A stretch of 64,000 nucleotides of DNA from Clostridium sardiniense (GCF_016907995.1 NZ_JAFBDA010000010.1:62001-126000), one strand, 5' to 3'. Shown: positions 9,943 to 18,787, numbered from the stretch's first letter. Notes: generated by a model from the letters alone, not told the origin. Program-made: numbers and translations.

Positions 9943-10152
9943 ATGAGGTGTATTAGTTATAGAGGACAATAAAGAATTAGCTTATACAATGAAAGAGGGA
10001 TTAGAGAAGATATATCAAATGGAAAAAATGAAATAATAACTAGTCTGGAGACTTTAGAAGATTTTGATAAGTTATTTCCAAGTGGTGAGTCATCTGTGTA
10101 TGCAGATGAAGTGAGGGGGATGAACAACGGAAGGCTTATGTTTATAAAATAA
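9943..10152 (+). pseudogene. small gene interrupted by an in-frame UAA
   Basis: An ATG with a good Shine-Dalgarno (AAGGTG, 7 nt upstream) opens a frame that reads MRCISYRGQ, then UAA at 9970-9972. The frame then stays open for 59 codons to UAA at 10150, ending EVRGMNNGRLMFIK. Total would be 69 residues with one nonsense codon at position 10. No start codon with a ribosome site exists after the stop. I do not recognise the family. It is most simply a recent pseudogene; a sequencing error or readthrough is possible. Confidence 0.4.
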
Positions 10153-10161
10153 AAAGATAAG

Positions 10162-10196
10162 AAAAAAGAAACCTAAGAATTTTAGGTTTCTTTTTT
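10162..10196. terminator. bidirectional terminator
   Basis: A 15-bp perfect inverted repeat (arms 10162-10176 and 10182-10196) with A-run and T-run ends, between the plus-strand fragment and the minus-strand lrgB end. Confidence 0.9.
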
Positions 10197-10234
10197 ACAA
10201 ATAATAATGCTTAGATAAATGCTGAAAATAAATT

Positions 10235-10951
10235 CTAATGTACAAATAATCTGTATACAAACATTGCAATATTAAAGGCTAGAGGTGCAATAAATACGGT
10301 CATCATACCAGCTATACCTATTGAAAGTGAACTCATAGCGCCTTCAGTTTCTCCAAGTTCTAATGCTTTTGTAGTTCCAACAGCATGTGATGCTGTTCCT
10401 AGAGAAATACCAATTGCAATTCTATTTGTTATTCTACATATTCTACATATTGTAGGTCCAATTATTGCACCAATTATTCCAGATAAAATAATCGCAAGTA
10501 CAGTAACTGGAACTATACCGTTAAATTCTTTACTTATAGCAATACCTATTGGAGTTGTTACAGACTTAGGCATTAATGATACTATCATTGATATATTAAG
10601 ACCTAATGAATGGGATAAAAGTATAATTGAAAAAATTCCAATTAATGTTCCAAAAAATATTCCAATAAAAATAGCTATTGCATTTTTCTTTAGTAATTCT
10701 ATTTGTTTATAAAGTGGAACTGCTAGAACGACTGTTGCAGGTCCAAGGAACATATTTATAAATTGTGCTCCTTCATTATAAGTATCAAAATTTACGTGGA
10801 ATGCAGTTAAAACTGCAATTACAATAACTATTGCTATAAGTAAGGGATTAAATAGCGGTATATTTGTTTTTTTATAGATAAATAATCCAATCTCAAATGC
10901 AATAAGAGAAAGAACTATGCTAAAAAATATATTGCTAGTTATTACACTCAT
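10235..10951 (-). CDS. lrgB: LrgB/CidB family antiholin-like protein
   Basis: 238 residues, about seven hydrophobic segments, with the family core MPKSVTTPIGIAIS and the GTASHAVGTTKA motif. LrgB works with LrgA in membranes; the pair modulates murein hydrolase activity and autolysis, and homologues also export small metabolites such as pyruvate or glycolate. The start overlaps the end of lrgA by 17 bp, which indicates translational coupling. No LytSR regulator is in the window. Confidence 0.9.
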   Translation of the reverse strand: MSVITSNIFFSIVLSLIAFEIGLFIYKKTNIPLFNPLLIAIVIVIAVLTAFHVNFDTYNEGAQFINMFLGPATVVLAVPLYKQIELLKKNAIAIFIGIFFGTLIGIFSIILLSHSLGLNISMIVSLMPKSVTTPIGIAISKEFNGIVPVTVLAIILSGIIGAIIGPTICRICRITNRIAIGISLGTASHAVGTTKALELGETEGAMSSLSIGIAGMMTVFIAPLAFNIAMFVYRLFVH

Positions 10952-11321
10952 CTTCTTCAGTTCCTTTCTTTTTTTTATTTAACAGGTTAACAATAAATTG
11001 TACAATTAAACCAGTTGAGGCAATAATAACTGCCGTAGTAATTACACACACTACTAGTATCTGAATAAAGTTTGCTTTTATAACTCCAAGTGAATTCATT
11101 AAGCTAACTCCTGCTGGTAAGAAGAAGAAAGCTAAATGATCTAAAAAGAAATTTGTTAGGGTTTCAACTTGGCTAACTTTTATTATTTTAGTACAAAGGC
11201 ATATTAAAAGTAATAGTAAACCAATAATATTTCCTGGAATAGGAATATGAGTTAAGGCAACTATTACTTCTCCTATTAAATATATTCCGAATATAATAAG
11301 TGCTTCTCTGAATAATTTCAA
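10935..11321 (-). CDS. lrgA: CidA/LrgA family holin-like protein
   Basis: 128 residues with four hydrophobic segments and the LrgA signature (IPIPGNIIGLLLLL, then FFLPAGVSLM). It forms an oligomeric membrane protein acting with LrgB. The start codon is TTG (11321-11319), supported by an AAGGAGA Shine-Dalgarno about 6 nt upstream. The C-terminus is Lys/Glu rich. It is first gene of the lrgAB operon. Confidence 0.9.
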   Translation of the reverse strand: MKLFREALIIFGIYLIGEVIVALTHIPIPGNIIGLLLLLICLCTKIIKVSQVETLTNFFLDHLAFFFLPAGVSLMNSLGVIKANFIQILVVCVITTAVIIASTGLIVQFIVNLLNKKKKGTEEDECNN

Positions 11322-11494
11322 GTCAATCTCTCCTTAGTATCTTTAGTACCTTATAAATGTATCACTTTAGAAGAATTAAGTAAACCAATGGTAAGTCCAA
11401 AAAAATAGAGGAATTGTAAATTTGAAGTATCTGCAAATCCTCTATTTTTCTCAATGAAATTGTTATCAAAAAAATTTTTTTAACATATTGTTAA

Positions 11495-12289
11495 TTATTT
11501 TTTGATATATTTATCTTCTACTATAGCTACGATTTTATACATTATAAAAGCAATAATGGAAAGTATTACAATACTCATCATTACCATGTTAAGTTGAGAA
11601 ATCTGTCCACCATAAACTATTAAGAAACCAAGACCTTCTCTAGCTACTAAGAATTCACCCATTATTACACCAACCCAAGATAAACCTACATTTATTTTAA
11701 GTGCTGATATTAATACTGGTATAGTGTATGGGTAGATTAGATATCTTAATATTTGGAATTTAGAAGCTTGGAATGTCTTCATGAGTAATAGTTTTTCACT
11801 ATCTACTTCAGTGAAACCAGTAAGCACGCTTATAATTGTTGTTACAAGTGATATAAGAAGGGCAATAACAATTATAGCCATTGTACCATTTCCAACCCAG
11901 AATATAATTATTGGAGCAAGTGCAACTTTTGGAAGTGCATTTAAGACAACTAAATATGGATCTAATACTTTAGAGGTAAAAGGACACCACCATAAAATAA
12001 TTGCAATAATAGTTCCAATTACAGTACCAAGAAGGAATCCAAGAATTGTTTCGTAACATGTAACTGCAATGTGTCTCCATATAGTTCCATCTGCGATGAA
12101 AGTTAAAAGGGAATCAAATATTCTGCTAGGAGAAGAGGTTAAGAATGGATCTATCCATTTAAAATCAGCTGCAACCTCCCATAGACACAGGAAGAAAACT
12201 AATATGAAAATTCTAAAAAATGCTACTTTAAATTTATCTCTTTTTAAATTTTTTATATAAAGTTCATGTTCTTTACTTATCACTATCAT
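11495..12289 (-). CDS. ABC transporter permease, SsuC/TauC-like
   Basis: 264 residues from the chosen ATG at 12289, six hydrophobic segments, and the BPD_transp_1 EAA-loop region near LLLMKTFQASKFQILRYL. Upstream in-frame codons would lie deep inside the ATPase gene; the chosen start sits 4 nt after AAGGAG and overlaps the ATPase stop. It forms the membrane channel of the ABC uptake system encoded with the two genes upstream. Family members import sulfonates, nitrate or thiamine precursors; the substrate here is not determined. Confidence 0.85.
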   Translation of the reverse strand: MIVISKEHELYIKNLKRDKFKVAFFRIFILVFFLCLWEVAADFKWIDPFLTSSPSRIFDSLLTFIADGTIWRHIAVTCYETILGFLLGTVIGTIIAIILWWCPFTSKVLDPYLVVLNALPKVALAPIIIFWVGNGTMAIIVIALLISLVTTIISVLTGFTEVDSEKLLLMKTFQASKFQILRYLIYPYTIPVLISALKINVGLSWVGVIMGEFLVAREGLGFLIVYGGQISQLNMVMMSIVILSIIAFIMYKIVAIVEDKYIKK

Positions 12290-13040
12290 CAAGCTCCTTC
12301 CATAGCAAATTAAAATAATCTTTAAATTCACTTTCTTTTCTCCTATTAAAAGGAGTTAAAGGATCATTTCTGAAAGAAATAGATATTTCCTTTTTTATGA
12401 TAGCGGGTCTTTTAGTCAGCACAATAACTCTATTTGAAGTTGATATAGCTTCACTTATATCATGTGTTACCATAATAGCAGTTTTACCTTCGAGTTTTAT
12501 TATTTCATGAATTTCATCACAAACATTGAGTCTAGTTTGGTAGTCTAATGCTGAAAAAGGTTCATCCAAGAATAAAACTCTAGGATTTAAAGCAAGAGTT
12601 CTAATTAGAGCAACTCTTTGACGCATACCACCAGATAATTCACTAGGCTTATGATCTTTAAATTTACTTAAATCATAATTTTCTAATAAATTTTCAACTC
12701 TTTTTATATTTTCATCAGTTAGTAATCCTTTAATTTTTAGCCCTAGAGTTACATTATTCCAAACTGTGGTCCAATCAAAGAGATGATCCTTTTGAAACAT
12801 GTATCCTATTTTATCTAGATTGGCCTTTATAGGTTCATTGTTATATGTGACAGTACCACTTGACTGTGGTAAAAGTCCACTCATAATGTTTAAAAGAGTA
12901 GATTTTCCACAGCCAGAAGGACCAAGAATACTTAAGAAATCTTTATCATCTACAGCAAAAGTAATATCTTTTATAGCTTCAGTTTCTCCTTTAAGAGAGT
13001 GATATTTCATTGTTATATTATTAATATTTAATAGAGCCAA
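12273..13040 (-). CDS. ABC transporter ATP-binding protein, SsuB/TauB-like
   Basis: 255 residues. Walker A is GPSGCGKST (about 38-46), the Q loop precedes the signature LSGGMRQRVAL (about 138), Walker B is VLFLDEP (about 163), and the H loop is MVTHDI. It powers the associated permease and closely resembles the sulfonate/taurine/nitrate ATPase subfamily. It overlaps the permease start by 17 bp. Its start is about 100 bp downstream of the binding-protein gene. Confidence 0.9.
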   Translation of the reverse strand: MALLNINNITMKYHSLKGETEAIKDITFAVDDKDFLSILGPSGCGKSTLLNIMSGLLPQSSGTVTYNNEPIKANLDKIGYMFQKDHLFDWTTVWNNVTLGLKIKGLLTDENIKRVENLLENYDLSKFKDHKPSELSGGMRQRVALIRTLALNPRVLFLDEPFSALDYQTRLNVCDEIHEIIKLEGKTAIMVTHDISEAISTSNRVIVLTKRPAIIKKEISISFRNDPLTPFNRRKESEFKDYFNLLWKELDDSDK

Positions 13041-13106
13041 AATAATTTCACCACCTTTAATTTAAGAGATATGTAAAATATTGTATATTATTTATGCAAT
13101 AAGAGA

Positions 13107-13128
13107 GTTGTTCCATATAAAGAACAAC
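13107..13128 (-). promoter_or_regulatory. intergenic hairpin in the ABC operon
   Basis: A perfect 7-bp inverted repeat GTTGTTC / GAACAAC with an 8-nt loop lies between the binding-protein stop and the ATPase start. There is no T-run on the coding strand, so it is more likely an mRNA-stability or partial-attenuation hairpin that lowers downstream expression than a full terminator. Confidence 0.45.
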
Positions 13129-13144
13129 CCCTTAAAATTAAAAG

Positions 13145-14164
13145 TTATTTTTCAGAAGTGATTTTTTCTGCAAATTCATTATTAACTATATCAGCAAAAG
13201 GTGGTCTTGCTGGTATTAAAGAAGAGTCATAATCAGTTATTATATCCATAAGATGATTTAAGCCATCTTCACTTAAAGTTGGATTATCTGCAATAGCATC
13301 AATTTTTTTATAGTTATCGATAACTGAAATAATGATATCTTTATCAGTTCCAGGGAAGAAGGATGATATTGAATCAGCTACTTCGCTAGATGTATGATCT
13401 TTAAACCATAATTGTCCTTTATATATAGCTCGTGTAAACTTCTCTATTACATCTTTATTATCATTCATATAAGATTTTGTTGAAAAGAAACAAGTGTAAG
13501 GCATTTCACCAGAAGATTCTCCTATAGAAGCAACTATACTTCCACTACCTTCTTTTTCAAGCATTGAAGCTGTAGGTTCAAATAATGATACGTAATCAGC
13601 AGTGCCAGCTTTAAAAGCGCCAGCAGTTGCAGTAAAGTCTAAGTTTGTTACCATGTTAACATCTTTCTTTGGAACGATATTATTTTTATTTAAAACATAT
13701 TCTAGAGCCATTTCAGGAACTCCACCAGGTCGTCCACCTATTATGTCTTTACCTTTTAAAGATGACCACTTAAAGTTTTCATCTTTTTCCCTTCCCACTA
13801 AGAAAGAGCCATCCCTTTTAGTAAGTTGCGTGAATAATACAGGGTAATCATCTCGGCCTTGGTTATAAATATAGATAACTTGTTCAGGTCCACAAAAACC
13901 TATATCTGCATTATTAGATAATACATTTTGCATGACCTTATCTGCACCTTGACCTGTAGATAGATCTATATTTATACCTTCTTCCTCAAAGAATCTTTCG
14001 TTTATTGCAACATACATTGGTGCATAGAAGACAGAACGAACAACTTCATTAAGTCTTATAGTTTTTAGACTAGAAGTATCATCCTCTTTTTTACATCCAA
14101 CAAAGCACATACATACAGAAAAAATTATAGTAAGTAAAATGGCTAATTTAGATTTCCTTTTCAT
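13145..14164 (-). CDS. ABC transporter substrate-binding lipoprotein, NMT1/THI5-like
   Basis: 339 residues. The N-terminal signal ends in a lipobox (CMCFVGCKK, Cys about 24), so the protein is anchored to the outer face of the membrane. The body has the NMT1 hallmarks VFYAPMYVAINERFFEEEG and GGRPGGVPEMAL. The family binds aliphatic sulfonates, nitrate or pyrimidine precursors of thiamine. No thiamine or cysteine riboswitch was recognised upstream, so the ligand stays open. It is the first gene of a three-gene minus-strand operon. Confidence 0.88.
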   Translation of the reverse strand: MKRKSKLAILLTIIFSVCMCFVGCKKEDDTSSLKTIRLNEVVRSVFYAPMYVAINERFFEEEGINIDLSTGQGADKVMQNVLSNNADIGFCGPEQVIYIYNQGRDDYPVLFTQLTKRDGSFLVGREKDENFKWSSLKGKDIIGGRPGGVPEMALEYVLNKNNIVPKKDVNMVTNLDFTATAGAFKAGTADYVSLFEPTASMLEKEGSGSIVASIGESSGEMPYTCFFSTKSYMNDNKDVIEKFTRAIYKGQLWFKDHTSSEVADSISSFFPGTDKDIIISVIDNYKKIDAIADNPTLSEDGLNHLMDIITDYDSSLIPARPPFADIVNNEFAEKITSEK

Positions 14165-14380
14165 AAAATATCCCTTCTAACAAAATAATTAATTATGCTT
14201 TATAGTATGACAAAAAGTGATATATTGTTAAATTAATAAAGATTTAAAATCTATACAAATCAATTTTAAAAATCTAAAGTTTTATATATTTTTTGAATAT
14301 AGAAACTTAAATTCATTATGGTAAATTAAATTCAAAGTTTATATAAAACCTATTGTTAATTAATTCCTTTAATTTTAAAA

Positions 14381-14446
14381 AAGTACTTGATATTATAAAG
14401 TAGTATCTTATATAATAAATACAAGTACTTAATAATATAAAGTAAT
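14381..14446 (+). repeat. twin 24-bp direct repeats, candidate PadR operators
   Basis: Two copies (14381-14404 and 14423-14446) match at 21 of 24 positions and start 42 bp apart, about four DNA turns. Each begins with the palindrome AAGTACTT. The first overlaps the -35 and the second lies just after the -10 of the padR promoter, as expected for autorepression. Confidence 0.6.
14387..14416 (+). promoter_or_regulatory. padR promoter
   Basis: TTGATA (14387-14392) and TATAAT (14411-14416) are separated by 18 nt. Transcription would begin near 14423, inside the second repeat copy. Confidence 0.6.
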
Positions 14447-14469
14447 TTATAAAAGAGAGGAGGATAAGT

Positions 14470-14805
14470 ATGGAGTTTGGGAAGGAAGTTTTAAAAGGAT
14501 ATATTGATTCAATTGTTTTATCAGTATTATATAAAGAGGATATGTATGGATATTTGATTTTAAAGAAGATAAAAGAAATATCCAAAAATGAGTTTGAAAT
14601 AAAAGAAGCTACACTTTATGTATCACTAAAGAGGCTTGAAACACGTGGATATCTTAAAGGATATTGGAATGATAATTCAGGAACTAGTGGGGGACGGAGA
14701 AGGTATTATTCTATAACAGATGAAGGAAAAGAAATATTTAATAAGAATTCTAATGAATGGAATGTTTTAAAAGAGATTATAAATAATTTTATGAGAGGTA
14801 AATAA
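14470..14805 (+). CDS. PadR family transcriptional regulator
   Basis: 111 residues of PadR winged-helix type: YGYLILKKIKE, then the recognition region ATLYVSLKRLETRGYL and the wing SGGRRRYYSITDEGKE. It is a short PadR-s1 member with no effector domain beyond the C-terminal dimer helix. AGGAGG precedes the ATG. It sits 2 bp before a membrane gene, the usual arrangement in which PadR represses its own operon; twin repeats overlap the promoter. The effector is unknown. Confidence 0.92.
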   Translation: MEFGKEVLKGYIDSIVLSVLYKEDMYGYLILKKIKEISKNEFEIKEATLYVSLKRLETRGYLKGYWNDNSGTSGGRRRYYSITDEGKEIFNKNSNEWNVLKEIINNFMRGK

Positions 14806-14807
14806 GT

Positions 14808-15761
14808 ATGGGAAGAATTGAGGAATATATTGAGAGAATATATAGTGGTGTTAATAAAAATAATGAGGAAACAGAAATTTTAAAAGAGGAAATGAAATTT
14901 CATTTATATGATAAAGTTTCTGATCTGATGGAAGATGGCTACACAGAAGAAGAGAGTATAAACATTGCTATAGAAAAATTTGGAGATGAAAATAGTATTT
15001 CAAATGATGTAAAGTCACTTATAACTAATCAAACTAGATATACTAATATTTTGTTTAAAGTAAGTATAATAGTATTTGTTGTGGGTTGTCTTTTAAAATT
15101 AGGCGGAGTTATCTCAGAAAATAGATTTATGGATTTATGGGATGAAAATAGAGCACGAGTTTCTGGTGATATACTAAACAAAATTGCAGATACTTTAGAG
15201 GGAAAAGAAGAAATTACAGGAAAAGAGAAAGATGCTTTTGATCATATACTAAATGAGTATAATGATAGATATGAAAATGGACTTTATAATATTAAAGTAT
15301 TAAAAGATAGTATACCTATGTATGAATACAATAGAGAAGTGTCTCCTGAATTAATAAAAAACGGATCAGAAAGTATAAGTGGTAGAGGAAATAATGGATG
15401 GACGATTAGTAGTAAGCAAACAGACTTAGACAGTTATAGAGGTAGTAAAATCACAGATGAGAGATATGATATTAAAAATATTACAAATTCACTACATTTT
15501 AATTTGAATAATATAGGATTTTTATTAATAACTTTATCATGGATTCTTATAGTTATGTATTATACGCAAAAAGCTATACTTGATAATAATTTAAATAAAT
15601 CCAAGATATTAATACTCTCATTAGAAACTATAATTATTTTTGCATCATTTGTATCTGATAAAGATATAATAGTTCCAGTTATAGCATTCTTTTTAATCTT
15701 AAACTACAGCTATCCTAGGATTTTAAATAGAATTAATAGAAAGAAAGTAATATTTTCATAA
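14808..15761 (+). CDS. permease-prefix-domain membrane protein, PadR operon partner
   Basis: 317 residues. The N-terminal ~75 residues form the permease prefix domain 1 fold (IERIYSGV, EEMKFHLYDKV, IAIEKFGDE). A hydrophobic segment follows (about 82-104), then an extracellular-looking charged region of about 130 residues, and three hydrophobic segments at the C-terminus. Such proteins pair with PadR regulators and are thought to take part in envelope stress or antimicrobial responses. No enzymatic motif is seen. It starts 2 bp after the padR stop, so the two are one operon. Confidence 0.75.
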   Translation: MGRIEEYIERIYSGVNKNNEETEILKEEMKFHLYDKVSDLMEDGYTEEESINIAIEKFGDENSISNDVKSLITNQTRYTNILFKVSIIVFVVGCLLKLGGVISENRFMDLWDENRARVSGDILNKIADTLEGKEEITGKEKDAFDHILNEYNDRYENGLYNIKVLKDSIPMYEYNREVSPELIKNGSESISGRGNNGWTISSKQTDLDSYRGSKITDERYDIKNITNSLHFNLNNIGFLLITLSWILIVMYYTQKAILDNNLNKSKILILSLETIIIFASFVSDKDIIVPVIAFFLILNYSYPRILNRINRKKVIFS

Positions 15762-15780
15762 TATAAAATTTAATAAAAGA

Positions 15781-15808
15781 TCTTATTATGATATATAACA
15801 TAATAAGA
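15781..15808. repeat. perfect 10-bp inverted repeat
   Basis: TCTTATTATG and CATAATAAGA flank an 8-nt loop after the PadR-partner gene. No T-run follows, so it may be a 3' stability hairpin ahead of the real terminator. Confidence 0.45.
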
Positions 15809-15842
15809 TAAAGTAGTAGAAAAAGCATTATTAAAATATATT

Positions 15843-15876
15843 AAAAAGGCAATATCATTTGATAGTGCCTTTTTTT
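15843..15876. terminator. bidirectional terminator overlapping the acyltransferase stop
   Basis: AAAAAGGCA and TGCCTTTTTT arms enclose a 14-nt loop. It serves the plus-strand padR operon, and on the minus strand the acyltransferase stop codon lies inside the loop. Confidence 0.8.
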
Positions 15877-16826
15877 AGTACATAGGATGTTTTTATCTTT
15901 AAAAATATTACAGTACATAAAATAGTGACCCAAATTATAAGTAGTTCAGATAATATTAGCCCAAATAAATTATTATATCTTGTAAATCCTAAAGTTATCA
16001 ATATATAACTTATACCTCCATGAAGAAGATATAGAACCAATGAATTTCTTCCAAGTGATGAAAAGATTGTTTTAAAGTTTGGTATAAAGGTTAATATAGA
16101 TGCACCTAGTACAAAGGAACCTATATAGTGGAATAATCGTATATAAAATGGAAAAGCTAAATTATCATAATAACTAGAGTATGGTGCTGACTCAAATAAA
16201 AGCTCTATTTTTATATCATGTGATAATATGTAAAGTATAATGAGCACTAGCGATGATCCAACTAATAGTTTTATCATATGCTTCTTTAAAACATCTATAT
16301 ATTCTTTTTTAAAAACCATTCCAGTTATAAAGAAAGGGAAGAAAAATAATGTTCTTGACATGTTTGCAAGAAGTCCTATAGTATTATCAAATCCAAGCAT
16401 AAGAGATACAATTATTGACCCAATAATCCACTTTTTCTTATCAGTAACATAGTCAGATAATATATACCAACAAGTTAGTGATAATAGATACCAAAGAGTC
16501 CATTGAGAATACATGAGTTCAAATTTATATGAACTATTTCCTAGTAAATATTTATAGAATATTATATATAATAACTGAGCGAAAAAATACAATTTAAAAG
16601 TTGATTTAGCTTTTTGAACTGTGGTTCTTTTACTAAGCTTAGAAAAATATCCAGATACAAATGTAAACATAGGCATATGAAACATATATAAAAATAATAT
16701 AAAATAATGTGTATCTATATTTTGCGGACTAGCAAGTTCAAGAGAATTACCTATTATAACAAATAAAATAAGTAAACCTTTTAATGTATCAAAATAGAAA
16801 TCCCTATTTCTTTGTTGTGTTTCCAT
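15855..16826 (-). CDS. acyltransferase 3 family membrane protein
   Basis: 323 residues with about ten hydrophobic segments. The N-terminus has the acyltransferase-3 pattern DFYFDTLKGLLILFVI, though the family His after this segment reads GNS here. Later HMPMFTFVSGYF matches the conserved (H)MPLFFFISGF motif. Members O-acetylate cell-surface polysaccharides or succinylate exopolymers. GGAGG lies upstream of the ATG. It is monocistronic, divergent from the HAD phosphatase. The acceptor polymer is unknown. Confidence 0.75.
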   Translation of the reverse strand: METQQRNRDFYFDTLKGLLILFVIIGNSLELASPQNIDTHYFILFLYMFHMPMFTFVSGYFSKLSKRTTVQKAKSTFKLYFFAQLLYIIFYKYLLGNSSYKFELMYSQWTLWYLLSLTCWYILSDYVTDKKKWIIGSIIVSLMLGFDNTIGLLANMSRTLFFFPFFITGMVFKKEYIDVLKKHMIKLLVGSSLVLIILYILSHDIKIELLFESAPYSSYYDNLAFPFYIRLFHYIGSFVLGASILTFIPNFKTIFSSLGRNSLVLYLLHGGISYILITLGFTRYNNLFGLILSELLIIWVTILCTVIFLKIKTSYVLKKGTIK

Positions 16827-16987
16827 GATAAACCTCCAGTTGATAATTGTTCTATTTAGAAATATAGCATAATTAGATATTTAATACAATTGGTATTGAT
16901 TGAATCTTTATCAATATTTAAAGTTAGTAATAAAGAATTATTTTTGATATAATAACCATTATAAATAAAGAGAGGGGATAGGATAAA

Positions 16988-17623
16988 GTGATAAAAGCAG
17001 TTTTATTTGATTTAGATGGAACTTTATTAAATACTAACGAATTAATATATAAATCTTTTAAGCATACATTTAAAGAGGGGTTAGGACTTACACCTTCAAA
17101 AAGTGAAATAACATCACATTATGGACAGCCGTTACCATATACTTTTAAAATGTATACTGAAAATGAAGATAAAATTCAAAGTTTAATAAATAGATATAGA
17201 AAATATAATGAAGAATTTCATGATAATATGTGTTTCACTTTTAAAGGCGTAGATACACTTTTAGAAGAACTTAAAAATAGAGGTATAAAAATGGGAGTAG
17301 TTACTTCTAAAAGAGGTGAGATGGCAAGAAGAGGAATGGAAATAGCTAATATAACAAAATATATGGATATAATAGTTACTCCAGAATGTACAGAAAAACA
17401 TAAGCCAAGTGGAGAACCTGCAATATATGCGTGTAATCATTTAGGAGTAAAGCCTGAGGAAACAATAATGGTAGGAGATAGCCATTTTGATTTATTATGT
17501 GGCATAGAAGCTGGATGTAAAACTTGTGGAGTTAGATATACAGAATTAGATATAAAGAGATTAGAGGAATTAAAGCCAGATTATTTTATAGATTCTCCAG
17601 AAGAAATATTAGAATTATTATAA
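16988..17623 (+). CDS. HAD-IA phosphatase, PpaX-like pyrophosphatase
   Basis: 211 residues. Motif I is DLDGTLLNT, with both catalytic Asp; motif II is VVTSKR; motif III Lys lies in EKHKPSGEP; motif IV is MVGDSHFD. The cap domain of HAD subclass IA lies between about 15 and 80, with the PpaX/Gph-type GQPLPYTF. PpaX hydrolyses pyrophosphate, including that made by HPr kinase/phosphorylase; a phosphoglycolate phosphatase role is an alternative. The start is GTG, 10 nt after GAGGGG. It heads a plus-strand run with the next two genes. Confidence 0.8.
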   Translation: MIKAVLFDLDGTLLNTNELIYKSFKHTFKEGLGLTPSKSEITSHYGQPLPYTFKMYTENEDKIQSLINRYRKYNEEFHDNMCFTFKGVDTLLEELKNRGIKMGVVTSKRGEMARRGMEIANITKYMDIIVTPECTEKHKPSGEPAIYACNHLGVKPEETIMVGDSHFDLLCGIEAGCKTCGVRYTELDIKRLEELKPDYFIDSPEEILELL

Positions 17624-17645
17624 ATTAGAAAGAGGAATTAAAGTT

Positions 17646-17984
17646 TTGAACATACAGATATTTGGAAGCAAAAAATGCTTTGATACAAAAAAGGCAGAAA
17701 GATATTTTAAGGAAAGAAAAATAAAATATTCACTTATTGATATGAAGGAAAAAGGAATAAGTAAGGGTGAATTAAATAATGTAAGCAGAGCAATACCTGT
17801 AAATGAATTAATTAATGAAAAAGGTAAGGGATATAAGGCTTCAAATTTAGATAAAATAAGAAGTAGCGAAATGAAACTTGAAGTTTTATTAAAGAATCAA
17901 AGTTTAATAAAAACACCTATAGTTAGAAATGGAAAGTCAGCAACTATAGGATATAAACCAGAAATCTGGAATGAATGGGAGTAA
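17646..17984 (+). CDS. ArsC/Spx-like thioredoxin-fold protein
   Basis: 112 residues. IFGSKKCFDTKKAERYF is the ArsC/Spx/YffB active-site region with one Cys (CFDT, not CxxC). A C-terminal KTPIVRNGKSATIG matches the family cis-Pro region. It could be a glutathione-independent arsenate reductase-like oxidoreductase or a YffB-type protein; Spx-specific RNA polymerase contacts are not evident. TTG start (17646), GAGG upstream. It sits 22 bp after the HAD gene and overlaps the region before the flavin reductase. Confidence 0.8.
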   Translation: MNIQIFGSKKCFDTKKAERYFKERKIKYSLIDMKEKGISKGELNNVSRAIPVNELINEKGKGYKASNLDKIRSSEMKLEVLLKNQSLIKTPIVRNGKSATIGYKPEIWNEWE

Positions 17985-17992
17985 TAGAACAT

Positions 17993-18757
17993 ATGAAAAA
18001 AAGAGATTTTAAAGGAAGTGTAGTTTTAAATCCAGTTCCAGTAGTTTTAATTACATCAAGAAATAAAGAAGGAAAAGAAAATGTATTTACTGTAGGTTGG
18101 ACTGGAACAGTATGCACAAGGCCCCCTATGTTATCTATATCAGTAAGACCAGAGAGGTTATCTTATGATTATATAAAAGAATCAATGGAATTTGTAGTTA
18201 ATATTCCTCATGCGGGAATGACAAAAGAAGTAGATTTTTGTGGAGTTAGAAGTGGTAAAAAATTAGATAAGATAAAAGAAATGAATTTTACTATGAAAGA
18301 ATGCGACAATATAAATGCATCTTATATTGAAGAGTGTCCAATAAATATTGAATGTAGAGTAAAGCAAATAATTTCCCTTGGCAGTCATGATATGTTCATT
18401 GCAGATGTTTTAAGTTCTCATATAAATGAGGAACTTATAGATGAAAATGGAAAGATACATTTTGAAAAAGGTGATTTAATAGCTTATTGCCATGGCGAAT
18501 ATTATAAATTACCTAGAATTTCAATTGGATGCTTTGGATATTCAATTATGAAGAAAAAAGAATCAAGGGCAATTAAGGAAAACAAGAGTAGTAAAGATTT
18601 AAAAGAAGGCAAGAAAACTGATGTTTTAGATAAAAAAACAAAATATAAGAGTAAATCAAAAGATAAAAATAATAACATAGAAAATAAAAAGTTTAGAGGA
18701 AAATCTTCTAAAAATAATAAAAAGTCTATAAGTAAAAAAAGTAAAAAGAGAAAATAA
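17993..18757 (+). CDS. flavin reductase-like protein with lysine-rich tail
   Basis: 254 residues from ATG 17993. Residues about 1-185 are a flavin_Reduct (FMN-binding split barrel) domain: NPVPVVLITSRNKEG, FTVGWTGTVCTRPPMLSISVRP and FVVNIPH. Such proteins bind FMN and act as NAD(P)H:flavin reductases or related. The last ~65 residues are almost only Lys, Ser, Asn and Asp, a basic disordered tail absent from the core family. An alternative ATG at 17975 overlaps the preceding gene but has no ribosome site. Confidence 0.8.
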   Translation: MKKRDFKGSVVLNPVPVVLITSRNKEGKENVFTVGWTGTVCTRPPMLSISVRPERLSYDYIKESMEFVVNIPHAGMTKEVDFCGVRSGKKLDKIKEMNFTMKECDNINASYIEECPINIECRVKQIISLGSHDMFIADVLSSHINEELIDENGKIHFEKGDLIAYCHGEYYKLPRISIGCFGYSIMKKKESRAIKENKSSKDLKEGKKTDVLDKKTKYKSKSKDKNNNIENKKFRGKSSKNNKKSISKKSKKRK

Positions 18758-18787
18758 AAAGAGAGGAATTAAAGTCCTCTCTTTTAT
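18756..18787. terminator. bidirectional terminator between flavin reductase and dacA
   Basis: AAAAGAGAGGA and TCCTCTCTTTT arms with a 7-nt loop, located between two convergent genes. Confidence 0.9.

Noticed and set aside
9951..10038. A frame reading VLVIEDNKELAYTMKEGLEK, like the start of a response regulator
   Set aside because: It has no start codon and stops after about 28 codons. The alternative frame with a ribosome site and a 59-codon continuation explains the region better.
14316..14585. Minus-strand 89-codon frame over the padR promoter
   Set aside because: It overlaps the padR promoter, operators and coding start; composition is random hydrophobic and no ribosome site is seen.
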